A DNA stretch of 64,000 nt, taken from Anisus vortex. Lineage: Eukaryota; Mollusca; Gastropoda; Planorbidae. Shown in pieces: positions 19,666-31,900 of the stretch (position 1 is its first letter; every line of letters begins with the position of its first letter). The notes below the pieces were generated by a model, which was not told where the DNA came from, searched no databases, and saw nothing but the letters and a program-made list of their open reading frames with translations. Made by a program: the position numbers and the translations under genes. Location: NCBI GenBank assembly GCA_949126835.1, contig OX421506.1, forward strand, positions 13,764,784-13,828,783, given 5' to 3'.

Positions 19666-21451
19666 CAGTGGTGTAGCCAGCGAAATAAACGCTAGGGGGA
19701 GCGACATTTTAGGAAAAAGGCCCCACTTTTAGCAATATTTCCAGATTAATAGAATAACTAATAATTTGTACGTAGGGCCTATTAAGTGTTATAAGAATAG
19801 GCCTATATTTTGCCTCGGGATACACACAATATATGACAATGCAGTTTTTATTTAACCATTAACGATTCTTTTTCTGTCAGCTAATAGTGATGGGAATTTC
19901 TGCAAAATTGATTGCATCTACTGCTCATTTTCGGGATGAACATCTAGTATCGAAAAGTATTTAAAGAATCAACGCTAATGCTCTATAGAAGGAGTCGACA
20001 ATCTAAAGCACGCGTGCCAGACCTGGCACGAAAGAACTCCAAGTGAAAACATTGTCAGCATAATTAGTGGGTGCTGCATGACGAACTACATATGAATCAC
20101 ACTGGACGTCGACTGTTTTTGTTCAGGAATCTTCCGCTATTGAATGATAAGAACTGACTGTTGAAGCCAATGTTTTTGTATGACTTGGCGACACGTTTTA
20201 CTAGGTTAAACTTCCATTTACAAGACTGGGTCCAAAAGCACTTGATGTAATGGGCAACTGGAATGGATTTGCATTGAAACTGGGCATATCTTTCCGTGAA
20301 ATTAATTTCAAAACATTTCACTATTTCCCTAATTTAAAGCAAATCAAGATAGATGAGCATTTTCAGAAGTACACTAGTTATATTAAAACAATAAACTCGT
20401 TTGGTATCACTAGCATCAAAGTTGGAGAATTTATTTCAAGGGAGATAATTAACACGTTTTCTTTACATTAATATTTCTAATATGTTTTTTTTTTTTTGCT
20501 TTTTTAAAATAATTAAAGACTTACAAATTACAACTCTAAAATGATCAAATTACACAAGATAGTTGAAAATTATATTAATATTTTATGACTAAAAAATCTA
20601 CTTGTTCATTTTTAAACATTAAAATAACTACCCAGTTTATATGATTATAATGTATCTCTTCCTCTTATTTGTTAAACTTATCACATAACCTTCGGGTTAA
20701 AATAATACGTCGGAGTAAGTCTCAGTTGTTCTGACATTAAACATTAACGACTTAATATCATTTACTAGAGGCTATGCCCGTCAAAATGACGTAGTAACGA
20801 ATGACTACAATTCGTTTTGTTAAGAGGGAAAGAAAAAAAATACTGTATTACAATAAAAGCTGGAGTGAGAACTGAGAACGTTTCTTTCGGTATTTAGTTT
20901 TTGTTATTTTTTAGTTGTTTCTGGTCGCCCTGACCCTGGCATATGCATTAAAGACTTTATCTATATCTATTACTAGAATAATGTTTTGACAACTAAATAC
21001 ATATGTTGATAACTATTAACTATTAATGTGTAAGTTGGGTAATGAAATTGAAATTTTGTATTAGCTACTAATGGAATTTTTTTGAAGCTGATAATAACAA
21101 ACAGGTTACTTTTTTATTAAATATAAAACGCTTTAATGATTTTCTCTATTAAGCTGCTTTTCGTTTGGTCTTGGTCTTGCTACGGCACTAAATAAATTGT
21201 CTTATAAAAATAATATAGTTGATCAGTTTGACTTTCACGCTGTTGGCGCGCTGAATGATTCATAATGATTGTAATAAATTAAATAGTTGAAATGCAATTT
21301 AAAGAAAAAAATTTGAAACAGCATATATTGTGCTGCGTGACTTGTTAAAATTATTAATTAAATCATTTGTTTCCTGAAAAGGCCCTTTTTCTTCGAAAAT
21401 GGTCGTAAGGGGAGCAGCCGCTCCCCCAGCTCCCCCCTGGCTACGCTACTG
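19666..21451 (+). mobile_element. Nested non-autonomous hAT element, 1.79 kb
   Basis: Ends CAGTGGTGTAGCCAG and CTGGCTACGCTACTG. GTCTAACC before and GTCTAACA after are 7/8 identical. Removing the insert plus one site copy rejoins the outer transposase frame as GLTVKRLSTTRWSAH, which confirms the insertion point. It is a longer sister of the element at 15111-16242 and shares its internal sequence. Confidence 0.93.
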
Positions 21452-22455
21452 GTCTAACAGTTAAGAGACTGTCCACAACTCGCTGGAGTGCACATGCTGA
21501 TGCAGTGAAGCCAATGATACAGAAGTTAAACCAGTTTGTGGAAGCCATTGAAGCACTGTGTGATGTCGAAGAAAGCGTCGAGACAAGAGGCGCTGCGCAC
21601 AATATGCGACTTTTCTTTCATTTCGTTCCTGTTTTTCTGGGATGACGTTTTACAAGAAGTCGACTTAGCACAGAAGTATATGCAAACACCAGGTATTCCT
21701 GTGGACATGGTTGCAACCAAATAAAGGGCTCTCAAGGTCTTTTTGGAAGAGCAGCGTACGAAGGTTGGTGACAATGGCGTCCAGCAGGCACTTGCGAAAT
21801 GTGAAGAACTTGATATCCCTACAGAGAAGAGAATCATAAGAAAGAGAAGATTATTAGGAGAGGAGGGAGAGATGCTGGATTGTCATTGCAGCAGGATACC
21901 AAGAGAGCAATCTTAGAGTGTCTGGACCGTTTTCATATGGAGTTAGATACGAGAGGAAAGGCAGTGAATGACGTTTTGATGACTTTTTCTGCCGTTCAGT
22001 CAGACCATATTATTTGTGCCAACGACGAAGAAATACAGTTGTCTGTTACCAAGCTCACAACCGTGTTTGATGAGCTGTCTGAAGAAGACCTTTGTCTGGA
22101 AATACCACGTTTAAGGCAACACCTACAAGCAGCCGAAATAAACTTGGAGTTAGCCAAGCTCTGGACTGTACTGCAATTCCTACGGTTTATCATCAAGTGG
22201 GACTTTGTTGAATCATTGCCATATCTTACGCTGACTCTAACATTCTTTATGCCAATATCTGTTTCTGTGGCATCGTGTGAAAGAAGTTTCTCCAAAATGA
22301 AACTTATAAAAAATTACTTCCGGTCAACCATAAGCCAGTCGAAATTGTCGGATCTGGCTGTTCTGTCTATTGAACATGAGCTTACAAGACAAATAGATTT
22401 TGACGATGTCATTGGCCTGTTTGCCACAATGAAAACAAGAAGACATTCCTTCTAG
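21452..22455 (+). pseudogene. hAT transposase remnant, C-terminal part with dimerisation domain
   Basis: Continues from TVKRLSTTRWSAHADAVK. After several breaks (21560-21880), a clean frame at 21880-22455 gives 191 residues ending in the hAT C-terminal dimerisation region (SVASCERSFSKMKLIKNYFR, then LAVLSIEHEL). The upstream part has in-frame stops and shifts, so the clean end frame is only the last exon-like portion of a dead gene. Confidence 0.9.
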
Positions 22456-22789
22456 GACTATAGTGTCGAAAGACATTCTTTTGGTCTGTGCATTGCCGTG
22501 TTTTGCATTTAGATGTTCTGAAAGTGAACAGTTGTATTTTAAAAATCTTTGGATTTGAACTATTTGTTTTGTGGTATTGGATTCGGATTTTGTCTTGGAT
22601 CATACATGTAAGCAGTAAAGTACTGGTCAGTAGAGTAAAGTATAGCCTGGCCTAGAGGTAGAGTAGGCCTATGTATGAAAATTTAGCTACACCTAACCAT
22701 TCAGCATAGGGCCGTGTGGGGTCACTGGGGTGACATTTGAATGGATCGTCTCGGGTGACGTTTACTATAGCTACGCCACTGGCTGGATG

Positions 22790-25140
22790 CATCAAATATG
22801 TGTCCAGAACTAAAAAAACAAACAAATAATTTGACAACACTAGGCCTACTTTATCAAGGACAACTCTGCTCAGACCTTTTGACCAGGTAGGCCTAAATAG
22901 GCTAACAATTTAATGCGTAAACTTCAACTTCAACTAAGCAATATTTGTGATACTGCAACTAAACAATATTTGTGGTAGGCCTACTCTCTTTTATGGGATT
23001 ATAATATAGTAGGCCTACCGTCAAGGCAATTACTGGAAAGAGAAACCATTTCTGGTGAAATCACTCAAAAAGTACAAAGCTCGGAAGGAAATTCGGAAGG
23101 AAATTCCGGGATTTCAAGAACTTAGAGCTATAAGAATAAGTCTTTACTGTCGAACTGGCACTTGTACGCTGTCATGCCGCATGCGCAATTCAACAACTAA
23201 AACGTGCTCCATATTTCAAGAATAATATTGTAAAACACTGCAAGTTACACATAAAGGCCTAGATTCTATTATGTCATCAGAAATCAGTAAAAATGGAGTC
23301 GCCGCGGTTTGTGTCTAAATTAATGAATAGGCTAAAGAAATGTTTTATAATAACAAATTTTAAATTCTTGTTAACAAATTAGGCTAGCAGGCCTAAACAT
23401 TTTTGTCCTTATTGTAAAGTATCATGTATATAGGCCTAGGCCTACATATAGGCCTAGTCTAAGTGTAGGCTATAATATAGGCCTAAGTAGGCCTAAAAGA
23501 AATGCAATAATTGGTTAGGTATAGGGCTTATACCTAAGCTTAAAATTAGCCTATTTTGGCCTGCGGTAATAGACGTCATAGTCATAGGCATAAATGATTC
23601 ATATAGGCTACCTAATTAGCCTAGGCCTATTTATTGAGAAAAGTTATTGTAATAGCTGTTGCAAAAAGTCTACATAATAAATATAGATAGATATATAATA
23701 TATAATATGGTCCCCTATAATAACTTTAGGCCTACACTGGCCTACACATAAGAAGTTCCCACTCCTGGTCTATAATAATAATGGGCCTATATAGATTTGG
23801 TTACATATAATTCATTTGACCTAAATTAAATTTAGAGACTAAGTCTCCATAATAAGTGGTGCCACGTGGTAACTATAAGTATAAGTGGCTAAAGTGGTAT
23901 TGCTTTAATTAATATACTTTATTAATTGACTTGTGTTCACCTGTTGGGAGGAGGAACTCTTTTAATTGCTTCGTTATTGAATCCTTTTCTCGTGCAAAAA
24001 ATATTATAACAAAATTTAAAGTTTTTCAATTTAGTACATTTGTACTATATTTAAAAAATTCAACCTTTTAATTTTAACTTTTAAAATTACACTGGCCACT
24101 TGGTTTGCGATCGCCTTTTTGTTGCCTAGGAAACCACAGAGACTTTATTTTCATTGGCTCAAGCGAAGGAGCACCGTAAAGGCAAAGGTTCAAACGAACT
24201 GTGTCACGTCAATAATCAATATTTGACTGTGTGAGTGTTGGCGAGTATCCTTATTTTATGTGTGCGTTTTGGACTGGATGCGCTCATGGCATGTTAACTT
24301 GCCATGGCGGTGTCGTTAAAGACACAGCCCAAAGTGTGAGTGTGGAAAGGAAAGGGAACATTTTTTTTCGTTTCGGCTTCGGAATTCTTCATATAATTTG
24401 TGCAATCATTCAACATTTCATTGTAATTGTAGGCCTAAATAATGGCCTAATAATCTATTAATTATCTTATCTCATATTTGCTATTGACTATTGAAGTATT
24501 GACTATTGGGGTATTTCAGGCTCTTTCTATACTATTAAACTCAAAACTATAGGCCTAACTGAGTAGGCCCCTATTAATAATAATATAGTCTAGTTTAAGG
24601 GCAAAGCAAGAAAAAACTGTGTTTTATTTTAATTTTATAGTTATTGTTGTTACTCTGTAGACACTACAAATGTAGGCTAAAAAAAAATCATAAAATTTAG
24701 TTTAGTGATTCTAACAAGACAGTAAGTTCAGTAATCAGGCTTTTAAGTCAAGTCTTAGACTTATATTAGGCTTAGGCTACTGAGTTAACTGAGTAGGCCT
24801 ATATAAGTATAGCCTATAAGATACTAGGCCTATTTATTAGGCTATTACAATCTAACTCTATCTAAAATTCCAGTAGGCTATAAGTGCTATAACTATAATT
24901 ACAGGCCTATATTTTTTAACTCTACTAAAATGACCATGACCATGTTATTAATTTAATCCCAGAATAATTAAACAGCTTTTATTTTGACATAATTTTTTAC
25001 AAATCCAAGAAAACAGTTTTAAGATTGTAATTCTAAATAGCAAAAGCCAACCTCATGCATAGCGTAGTTCTTGACTTATTATACTTATAACACTTATAAT
25101 ATAAGTAAGTTTACAAACGTCCCTTATAGTAGATAGAAGA
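22790..25140. other. TAGGCCTA-rich region, likely promoter and 5' part of the MPP7-like gene
   Basis: The 8-bp palindrome TAGGCCTA and its halves recur many times, most densely at 23427-23510. No coding frame. An X-box and CCAAT-like cluster sits at 24121-24157. A 5' UTR exon for the downstream gene may lie near 24200-24360, but I cannot fix its ends. Confidence 0.5.
24121..24134. promoter_or_regulatory. Candidate RFX X-box
   Basis: GTTGCCTAGGAAAC fits the relaxed X-box RYYNYY-N(1-3)-RRNRAC at every position. ATTGGCT, a reverse CCAAT box, follows 19 bases later. It lies about 1.75 kb upstream of the start codon of the MPP7-like gene. RFX sites near CCAAT boxes are typical of ciliary and MHC-II-type promoters. 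Function here is inferred. Confidence 0.45.
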
Positions 25141-25149
25141 TTCTTACGT

Positions 25150-25640
25150 TCTAGGCCCCAAACTCCTGTGCAGCTTCAGGGATTGGTCGGTAGCAGGGCT
25201 ATAGTAACCTGGGTCATAGTGTTGACAGTCCAGTGTACTAACCGCTTGACCGACCGATTTATAATGTCTAAAAATACTTGACGAGCCTTCCAGCTCTTTT
25301 GTCCAGGGCGTTACAATGTTAAGGGATGGATGGGGCACACCGAGATCATATCAAAGACTATATATAGTCCTGATAGAGCATGCCACGTAACAAAGTGTAC
25401 AGTCTCAGTAGTCCATGTAGTACACATCTTCTCCCAACCTGCGGAATACCCTGGGATCATTGATGTGGTGGCTTGCTGGTGTAGGCTACCTGCACATACT
25501 TCAGGCCTGGACATCCAGTCACCCGGAGTTGGTGAGACGAGCTTTTGCACACATTTCTTCCTCCACTTGTGAGTCTCGGGGCCTCTTGGTAGTGCAATGA
25601 AATCTTGGACGCTCAACAGGGGCAGTCCCTCAGGCTTTAC
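25150..25640 (-). repeat. tRNA-like SINE or related repeat, minus strand
   Basis: Read in reverse, 25263-25190 gives CGGTCGGTCAAGCGGTTAGT followed by ACTGGACTGTC, a tRNA-like head with an A box. It differs from the main SINE family. The adjoining GACGAGCC...GTCCAGGGCGTTAC is shared with 17335-17370. Confidence 0.5.
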
Positions 25641-25882
25641 CCCACCTGTATATTCTTAATTGGAGAATATTGGTGGCTTACACTCCATGAATACAGAAGT
25701 GTTTAGGCCTACTAGTAGGGCTACATTAAAATGAGTAAACACTCTTTGTTATACTTATATTGTAATATTTTTATATATGTTAATTTTATCGAAACAGAAA
25801 TGATGTGAAGCTTAACTCCTTGTTAGGCTACTAGTATGGAAGAGAACTTTCAGCCCAGAGCAGGAAAAACTGATGAGGGACC

Positions 25883-25928
25883 ATGCCGGTTAATTTACCA
25901 CTGTTTCCTCATGTCAAGATAGATACTG
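25883..25928 (+). CDS. MPP7: MPP7-like exon 1 (start codon)
   Basis: ATG in GGGACCATGC context encodes [15 protein letters not shown] plus one base, donor GTAAAC. It joins exon 2 in phase (residue 16 = D) and gives an N-terminus the same length as in vertebrate MPP7, which also begins MP. An upstream ATG at 25839 reads into a stop and does not fit the phase. Confidence 0.75.
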
Positions 25929-28900
25929 GTAAACAAAAATTTCATTCTAAAATTGTTTATTTATTGCATAAGAATGTTACAAATTACTGTGCTTCATTTT
26001 TTTATATAATTTTTAATCTATAATTTTTACATTTTACAGATGCTCAGAAGCTTCTGGTTGCTCTTCCAACGCTTGAATCAAGACTCCCCAATAAGGAGCC
26101 TGAAATTCATTATTTGCGTAGATTTCTGCGCAACAGAAATCTTCATCTCATTCTTAGAGTAAGTGTTTATTATTTGGTTCAACTATTTATATTTCATATT
26201 TATTTGACTTGTGGGCACCGTGGCCGAGTGGCAGTGCGTTGGCTGGCGTACCAAAGGTTCAAATCCTAGTGAATGCTAGGATTTGTTCACTGGTCTGGAG
26301 GGTGTCCTTGAGTCTACCCAGCTCAGATGGATACCTGACTTAAGTTGTGGTAAAGTCAGGGCAGCTGGGCTTTGTGCTGGCCACACAATCCCTTTGTATG
26401 CCATGGCCTTAGAAACTGGTGACCGTTGCTTCACCAACCCCATGGATCAATTTGAGCCAATGGGATATTTAAATTTTTTATAATTTTTTCTAAGTAAAGT
26501 CAGACTGAATTGATCCATAGGTCCGGTGAAGCAGCGTTTACCAGTTTCTGTGGCCACGGCATACTAGGTGATTGTGCGGCCAGCACTATGCACAGCCGCC
26601 TTTATTTTACCCCAACTAAGGTCAGGTACCCATTAGAGCTGGGTAGACTCAGGGACACCCTCAACTCCTGGGAAATAATCCTGGCTTGACCAGGATTCGA
26701 ACCCAGGACCTTCGGATCACCAGTCAAACGCGCTGCCGCTCGGCTACTGTGCCCCATTATTTTAATTTACTTATATTTATATATTTGACTTTGTTAGATT
26801 ATATGCAGTTCATGTTAATTCATTATTCACAACAGTTGCACATTGTATTGGAACCAAACTAAACTCTTTTACATTTGAAAAAAGTATTTATGGTGAGTGA
26901 TTTTGAATGCAAACCAAATTGAGGAGAGGTGGTAGCCCTAAAAAAAAAGAAACAAATAATTTGAGCCATGATGCATACTGTTTACCCATCTCACATTTTG
27001 GGTAGGAATAATAGAAATTTGTTTTAACAGGAATCAAACCAATTGGGAAAACTGTCTTGATTGTGTAAGGTTTGGGAAAGTTTGTGAATTACACTACTAT
27101 GAACATACCAGTATGTAAAATACTTCTTACTTTAAATTTTAAAAAAAAGTGAATATCCATGTAGAATGAGGTGTTCATAAATCCTTTTAAAAATAATACT
27201 ATAAACTATAAATTTTAATGCCTCCCCCCTTACATTTAACTGTACCATCAAGTCTCAGGCTATTGTGACTCTTTTTAATATCCATTTAGTTTGAATTTTT
27301 TTTTTTTTTATAGATTTATCGTCAATTTAGATCTCAGCAAGGCAGCAAAAATCCAGCAGCAAATTTTGCCGTATCCCAGGCAGCAGATGTAAGGATAAAC
27401 AAATATTGAAACTATATTATTGATAAAACAGCCCAGAATTTTTTTTTTTCTTAAGTTTACTTTGTACTTTAACTAGAACTAATCAAAATGTAACACGACT
27501 CATTAAATGATTTTTTTGGGAACACATTATGTAGCTGAAATATATTAAAAAAGCCCTATTATGTAAAATTCTAATGTTGATTTAATAACAGGAAATATTT
27601 CAAAGCAAGCTTATGTATATAAAATGTTTGTATTGTAGTGTTGTTGTAGATTGATTTTATAGTAAAGCAATTAAAATATGTTAGACTCAATTTCATTAAG
27701 TAAGAAACATACTCATTCAACTTACAAGTCCTGGTTTCATGATCTAAAACATGACGGATTCATAAGAAAAATACAGTATTCCTATCCATCCATTCATTGA
27801 CCACTTTTTTTACAATAACAATTACCTTTATGCAAACACTCACAATTTATTTTCTTTCAATCACAATAGCGTTCTACCCCTACCCCTCGCACACACACAC
27901 ACACACCCAAGAAAACATTCCACCCTTGCATGTATCTATCATGCTTAAATAGCACCCAGCAATGGTGTTAGTTTTGCATCTTCTTAATATTCACAAAGCA
28001 ATTTCGTTATTAATACTATAGTGTTATCTAATTTCACTATTGTAAACAAGTGATAGTTCTATCAAATTTCTCTCTCCCTTTTGCTCCTTAAAACAAAGTG
28101 TTTCAAACAATTTTTATGCAAATTGAAATATTTTTCTAGAAATTTAAAAATGTTAATTTTTTTTAGCTAGTGTAAAGTTTTACATGTATTTTATTTATCT
28201 TCTAATTAATGAATCAGTAATGTATTTATAAATTGTAAGCATTTTTGGTAGTAATGTGTTGTTTTTTTGTTTTTTTTTAAATATAGGTTTATTGTGAAAT
28301 TAGATACAGAATAGAAGACCCAAAAGTACATGAACTTTTAGGAATTTTATCCAAACCTCATGTTCAGGTAAGTTTTCTAGCTTCACAAAACATTTAATAT
28401 AACATTTTTTGCAGATAAACAAAAATCCCCTGTGTGAGTATGGGTATCCTGGAAATGACCAGGTGAAAAAATAAACCCACTGTTTAGTTCCACTTGATTT
28501 CATCAAAGGCAATTTTTGTGGACTTGTGCATAGGCTAATAACTCAGACACATAAAACTTATATCCCCACCTCCCTTTGTGGTGTGGCTTGACAGAGGTCC
28601 AGATTGTATTACACTGGCAATTAAACATATACCCGATATATAAATAATTGATATATTGTTGATTCAATAATTTGTTTACAAAAATATCAAACTATATATA
28701 TTGAACTAAATTTACCTTTTGTTTAATTTGACATCTTATAATTAACTTTATTTATCAAAAGAGAAGAACATTTATAATCTGAACTATTTCTCTGTAAAGT
28801 TTCTTCTTTCAACTTTCAGGCCTTATTGTTCAGTCATGATAAAATAGCCTGTGAGGACTATGAGCCCAAAATTGATCCTGTCCCTTTTGGTGCTGGTGAC

Positions 28901-31900
28901 AATGAACAGATAATTAAGATTGTCAGGCTAATTAAAAACAACGAACCTTTGGTAAATATCTTAACATTAAACTCTTCCTCTATGCAACTGAATGTCTTCA
29001 CAATAACTATGCTACTGAATGTATATTGAACATCAAGCCTACTTTTCAGCTAATTATCTAATTTAATTTGTTTTAGTGTCAGTGTTTTAAAACTGTTTCA
29101 GTTTTGTTCTTCATTTTCTGGAATATTTTTTTAGGGTGCTACTATTTACATAAATGATCACACTGGGTGTGTTGAAATAGCCAGAATACTGCATGGTGGA
29201 GCCGCACATAGAAGTGGTGAAGAAAGTTTTTCTTTTAAACTTATAGAGTACCATTAAACTAATTAATACTTATTCCACGTTGCAGTAGCAAGAGTGACTT
29301 CTATCAATTATTTGAATTGTACAATTTACATTCTTAACTTTATTTTTCTTATTGTAAGTGCTAAATATTTCGACAAGAATTATATGAAACAAAATTTGAA
29401 TTGCTAATTTTAGGGCTCCTTAGTGCCGGAGATGAAATACATGAGATAAATGGAGAGCCACTAAAAGGTCTTGAACCAGACAGAATTGTAGAAATGCTAG
29501 TAAGTAAAATATTTCTATATTTGGAATTAGACTATTACCCTTTCATGTTTTAATTCACTTCATAAGATACAATTTCTTGGATCTATTAATATTGGTCAAA
29601 GCTTGTGTTCTTATGGCGCAATTATTCAATTTTCCCATGCTAAAGTCCAGCAATTCAAAGAGGGAAATTGTTATGCTACATCACAAATCCGTTAGGACGC
29701 CATCTAAACCGATTCTTTACAAGATGCAAAACAATGTAAAACAATGTAAAAAAGGGGTCTTATGCCAATAAAAAGATTTGAAATGGTATTGCCTTAACTT
29801 ACATGTGCAAAATTGTCCTAAAATTTTTTCTATAAATTACTTTAAAATGTGATTTTTATGCTGCTGTTTCATAAAATAAGGTAAAAGGAAGATAAAATTA
29901 TTGAAAAGTCAGCAACATTTTTTTTTATTGAATCATTATATAATGCATTAGCACAATTTCATGCGGTCAGTTAATTTTCAATCATCCAGTTTTGACACGA
30001 CTTTTTTCTTTGACTGAAAAAGACTACCCATACCAAACCATACCTTAGCTGATGATTGGTAGGCCTACATGATATTAGTTTGAGGAAAATAAAGGTGGCT
30101 GTGTGCTGACCACACAATCTCATTGTGTGTCACAGCAACTGAAACTGATGAAAGATGCTTAACTAGCCCCATGGGTTAGCAATGGTTTTAGAAAAATAAT
30201 TTGTCTGTAATTATGTATAATTGACCTTTTGATAAGTTTATCACAATGATAAAATACTAATTCCATTTAATGTTTTGTAAGTCAGAAGTTTCAGGCTCTG
30301 TAACATTGAAGCTTGTGCCTTGCATGAAAACAAATATGGGCAGAAAAACCAAGGTAACACTTCTTTGCTAGAATTATTATTTTTTAAATACATTTTTTTG
30401 ACTTGTATAGTGCCTTTAACCCTTTGAGCCCTCGCCCCCGCTAAAGCGGTGTAGAAATATATTGCTTCATAGACCTAGCCACCGCTAAAAAGGGATCGCG
30501 ATAGTACAGCTACGTGGATTGGTTGAGTCTTGGCTATAACAGCCAATCAGATATTTTGTTGTAGGTTAAGGGTTTATCAAAGATGTCTGCTTCCTTGTTG
30601 AACGTGTGTTTACATTGAGTTTGTGACGGAAAATTTTCAATTTTTTTTATCATGAATTGTGACAAGCCTCAACCTGGTCCATCTGGGACAAAACGTAAAC
30701 GTACTTCCTTGTTCTCAACACAAGAAGTTATTGATTTTTTTGAAGATTTGTCAGAATTAGATGGTGATAATTATGCCGACTACCCTGATAGTGATTTGGA
30801 GGATTCAGATTATATGGATGATAGTTCTCGTGATGAGACCGATAATGAAGGTGTGTCGAGGGGATCAGCTGATCAAAGGAGGTGTATCCCCACTGACTCA
30901 GGTGATGTAATTCTAGGTCTAGCTAATGAAGATGGTTGGAGTAAACAATATTTTGCCAAGAATACTCACTTTGATGACTCAGGGTGTGGACCTAAAAATC
31001 TTCCTGCACATTTGAATGAAAACTCTTGCGCTGTTGACTTTATTAGCCTTTTCATGAACAACAAATTTTGGGACAATTTTGTTGACAAAACAAACTTGCG
31101 CACAACTCAAATAAAGGAAGCAAAACCAAATTATTACTACGGAAAGAAATTCATAGAAACTTTGACAGTAGAAGAGGCTAAAGCATTTTTAGGTTTGAAG
31201 CTGCAGATGGAAACAAAAGTTATCAAGCCCCAATACCGAGAGTACTGGGAATCTGATGGCCAGAACTTTATTTCAGAAACACCCGGCTTCCGTCAAGTAA
31301 TGTCGAGAGACAGATGGCTCTCAATTTGGTCATTTCTCCATGTTGTTGACAAAATGGATGAGCAAGTCAATAAAACAGATGCCATCTACAAGGTCAGACC
31401 TTTCCTCAACTTTCTCTTAGACAAAGTTTGCTTTTACTATCAACCAAAACAACATTTGAGTTTGGACGAGGCTATGGTTCCTTTGAAGAACAGACTTGCT
31501 ATCAAACAGTACAAAAAGAATAAACCGGCAAAGTTTGGGGTGGAGTCATTTGTTATTTGTGAAGGAGAAACCGGTTATATTCTTGGGGCTGAAAGAACTA
31601 GACAATAAATTGATGGAATTGGGATTACAGGAAATGTTGTGAATCAGCTCTTGACATCTGCTGAAGCTGACGGGAAGCGGCACATTTTAGTCATGGACAG
31701 ATACTATAATAGTGTAGATCTATTCAAGTTTTTGCTTACAATGCACAGCACACTGGCTGTTGGAACAGCACTGACAAGTAGAAAAAAATACCCGAATTGT
31801 CTAAAAATGAAAAAAATGAAGAACAGAGGTGATTTTGATTTTCGCTGTAAAGATGGAATTGTGGCTATGGTGTGGAATGACAAAAAGCCTATCAATTTTC

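Larger units (their letters stand above)
18887..22781 (+). mobile_element. hAT transposon (ZMYM/TTF-type), 3.9 kb, carrying a nested hAT
   Basis: CAGTGGCGTAGCTA at the left and its exact complement at the right form 14-bp terminal inverted repeats. GCTGGATG flanks it at 18879-18886 and 22782-22789, a perfect 8-bp duplication. It contains a broken transposase gene (fragments below). A second hAT (19666-21451) lies inside the coding region. Without this insert the element would be about 2.1 kb. Confidence 0.95.

Noticed and set aside
24231..24461. 76-residue frame near the X-box
   Set aside because: Low-complexity hydrophobic content, no splice-compatible link to MPP7 exon 1, no family. It may overlap a 5' UTR exon.
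25839..25888. Upstream ATG (MEENFQPRAG) as the MPP7-like start
   Set aside because: The possible donor after it leaves two bases, whereas exon 2 needs one; read through, it meets a stop. The ATG at 25883 fits phase and length.
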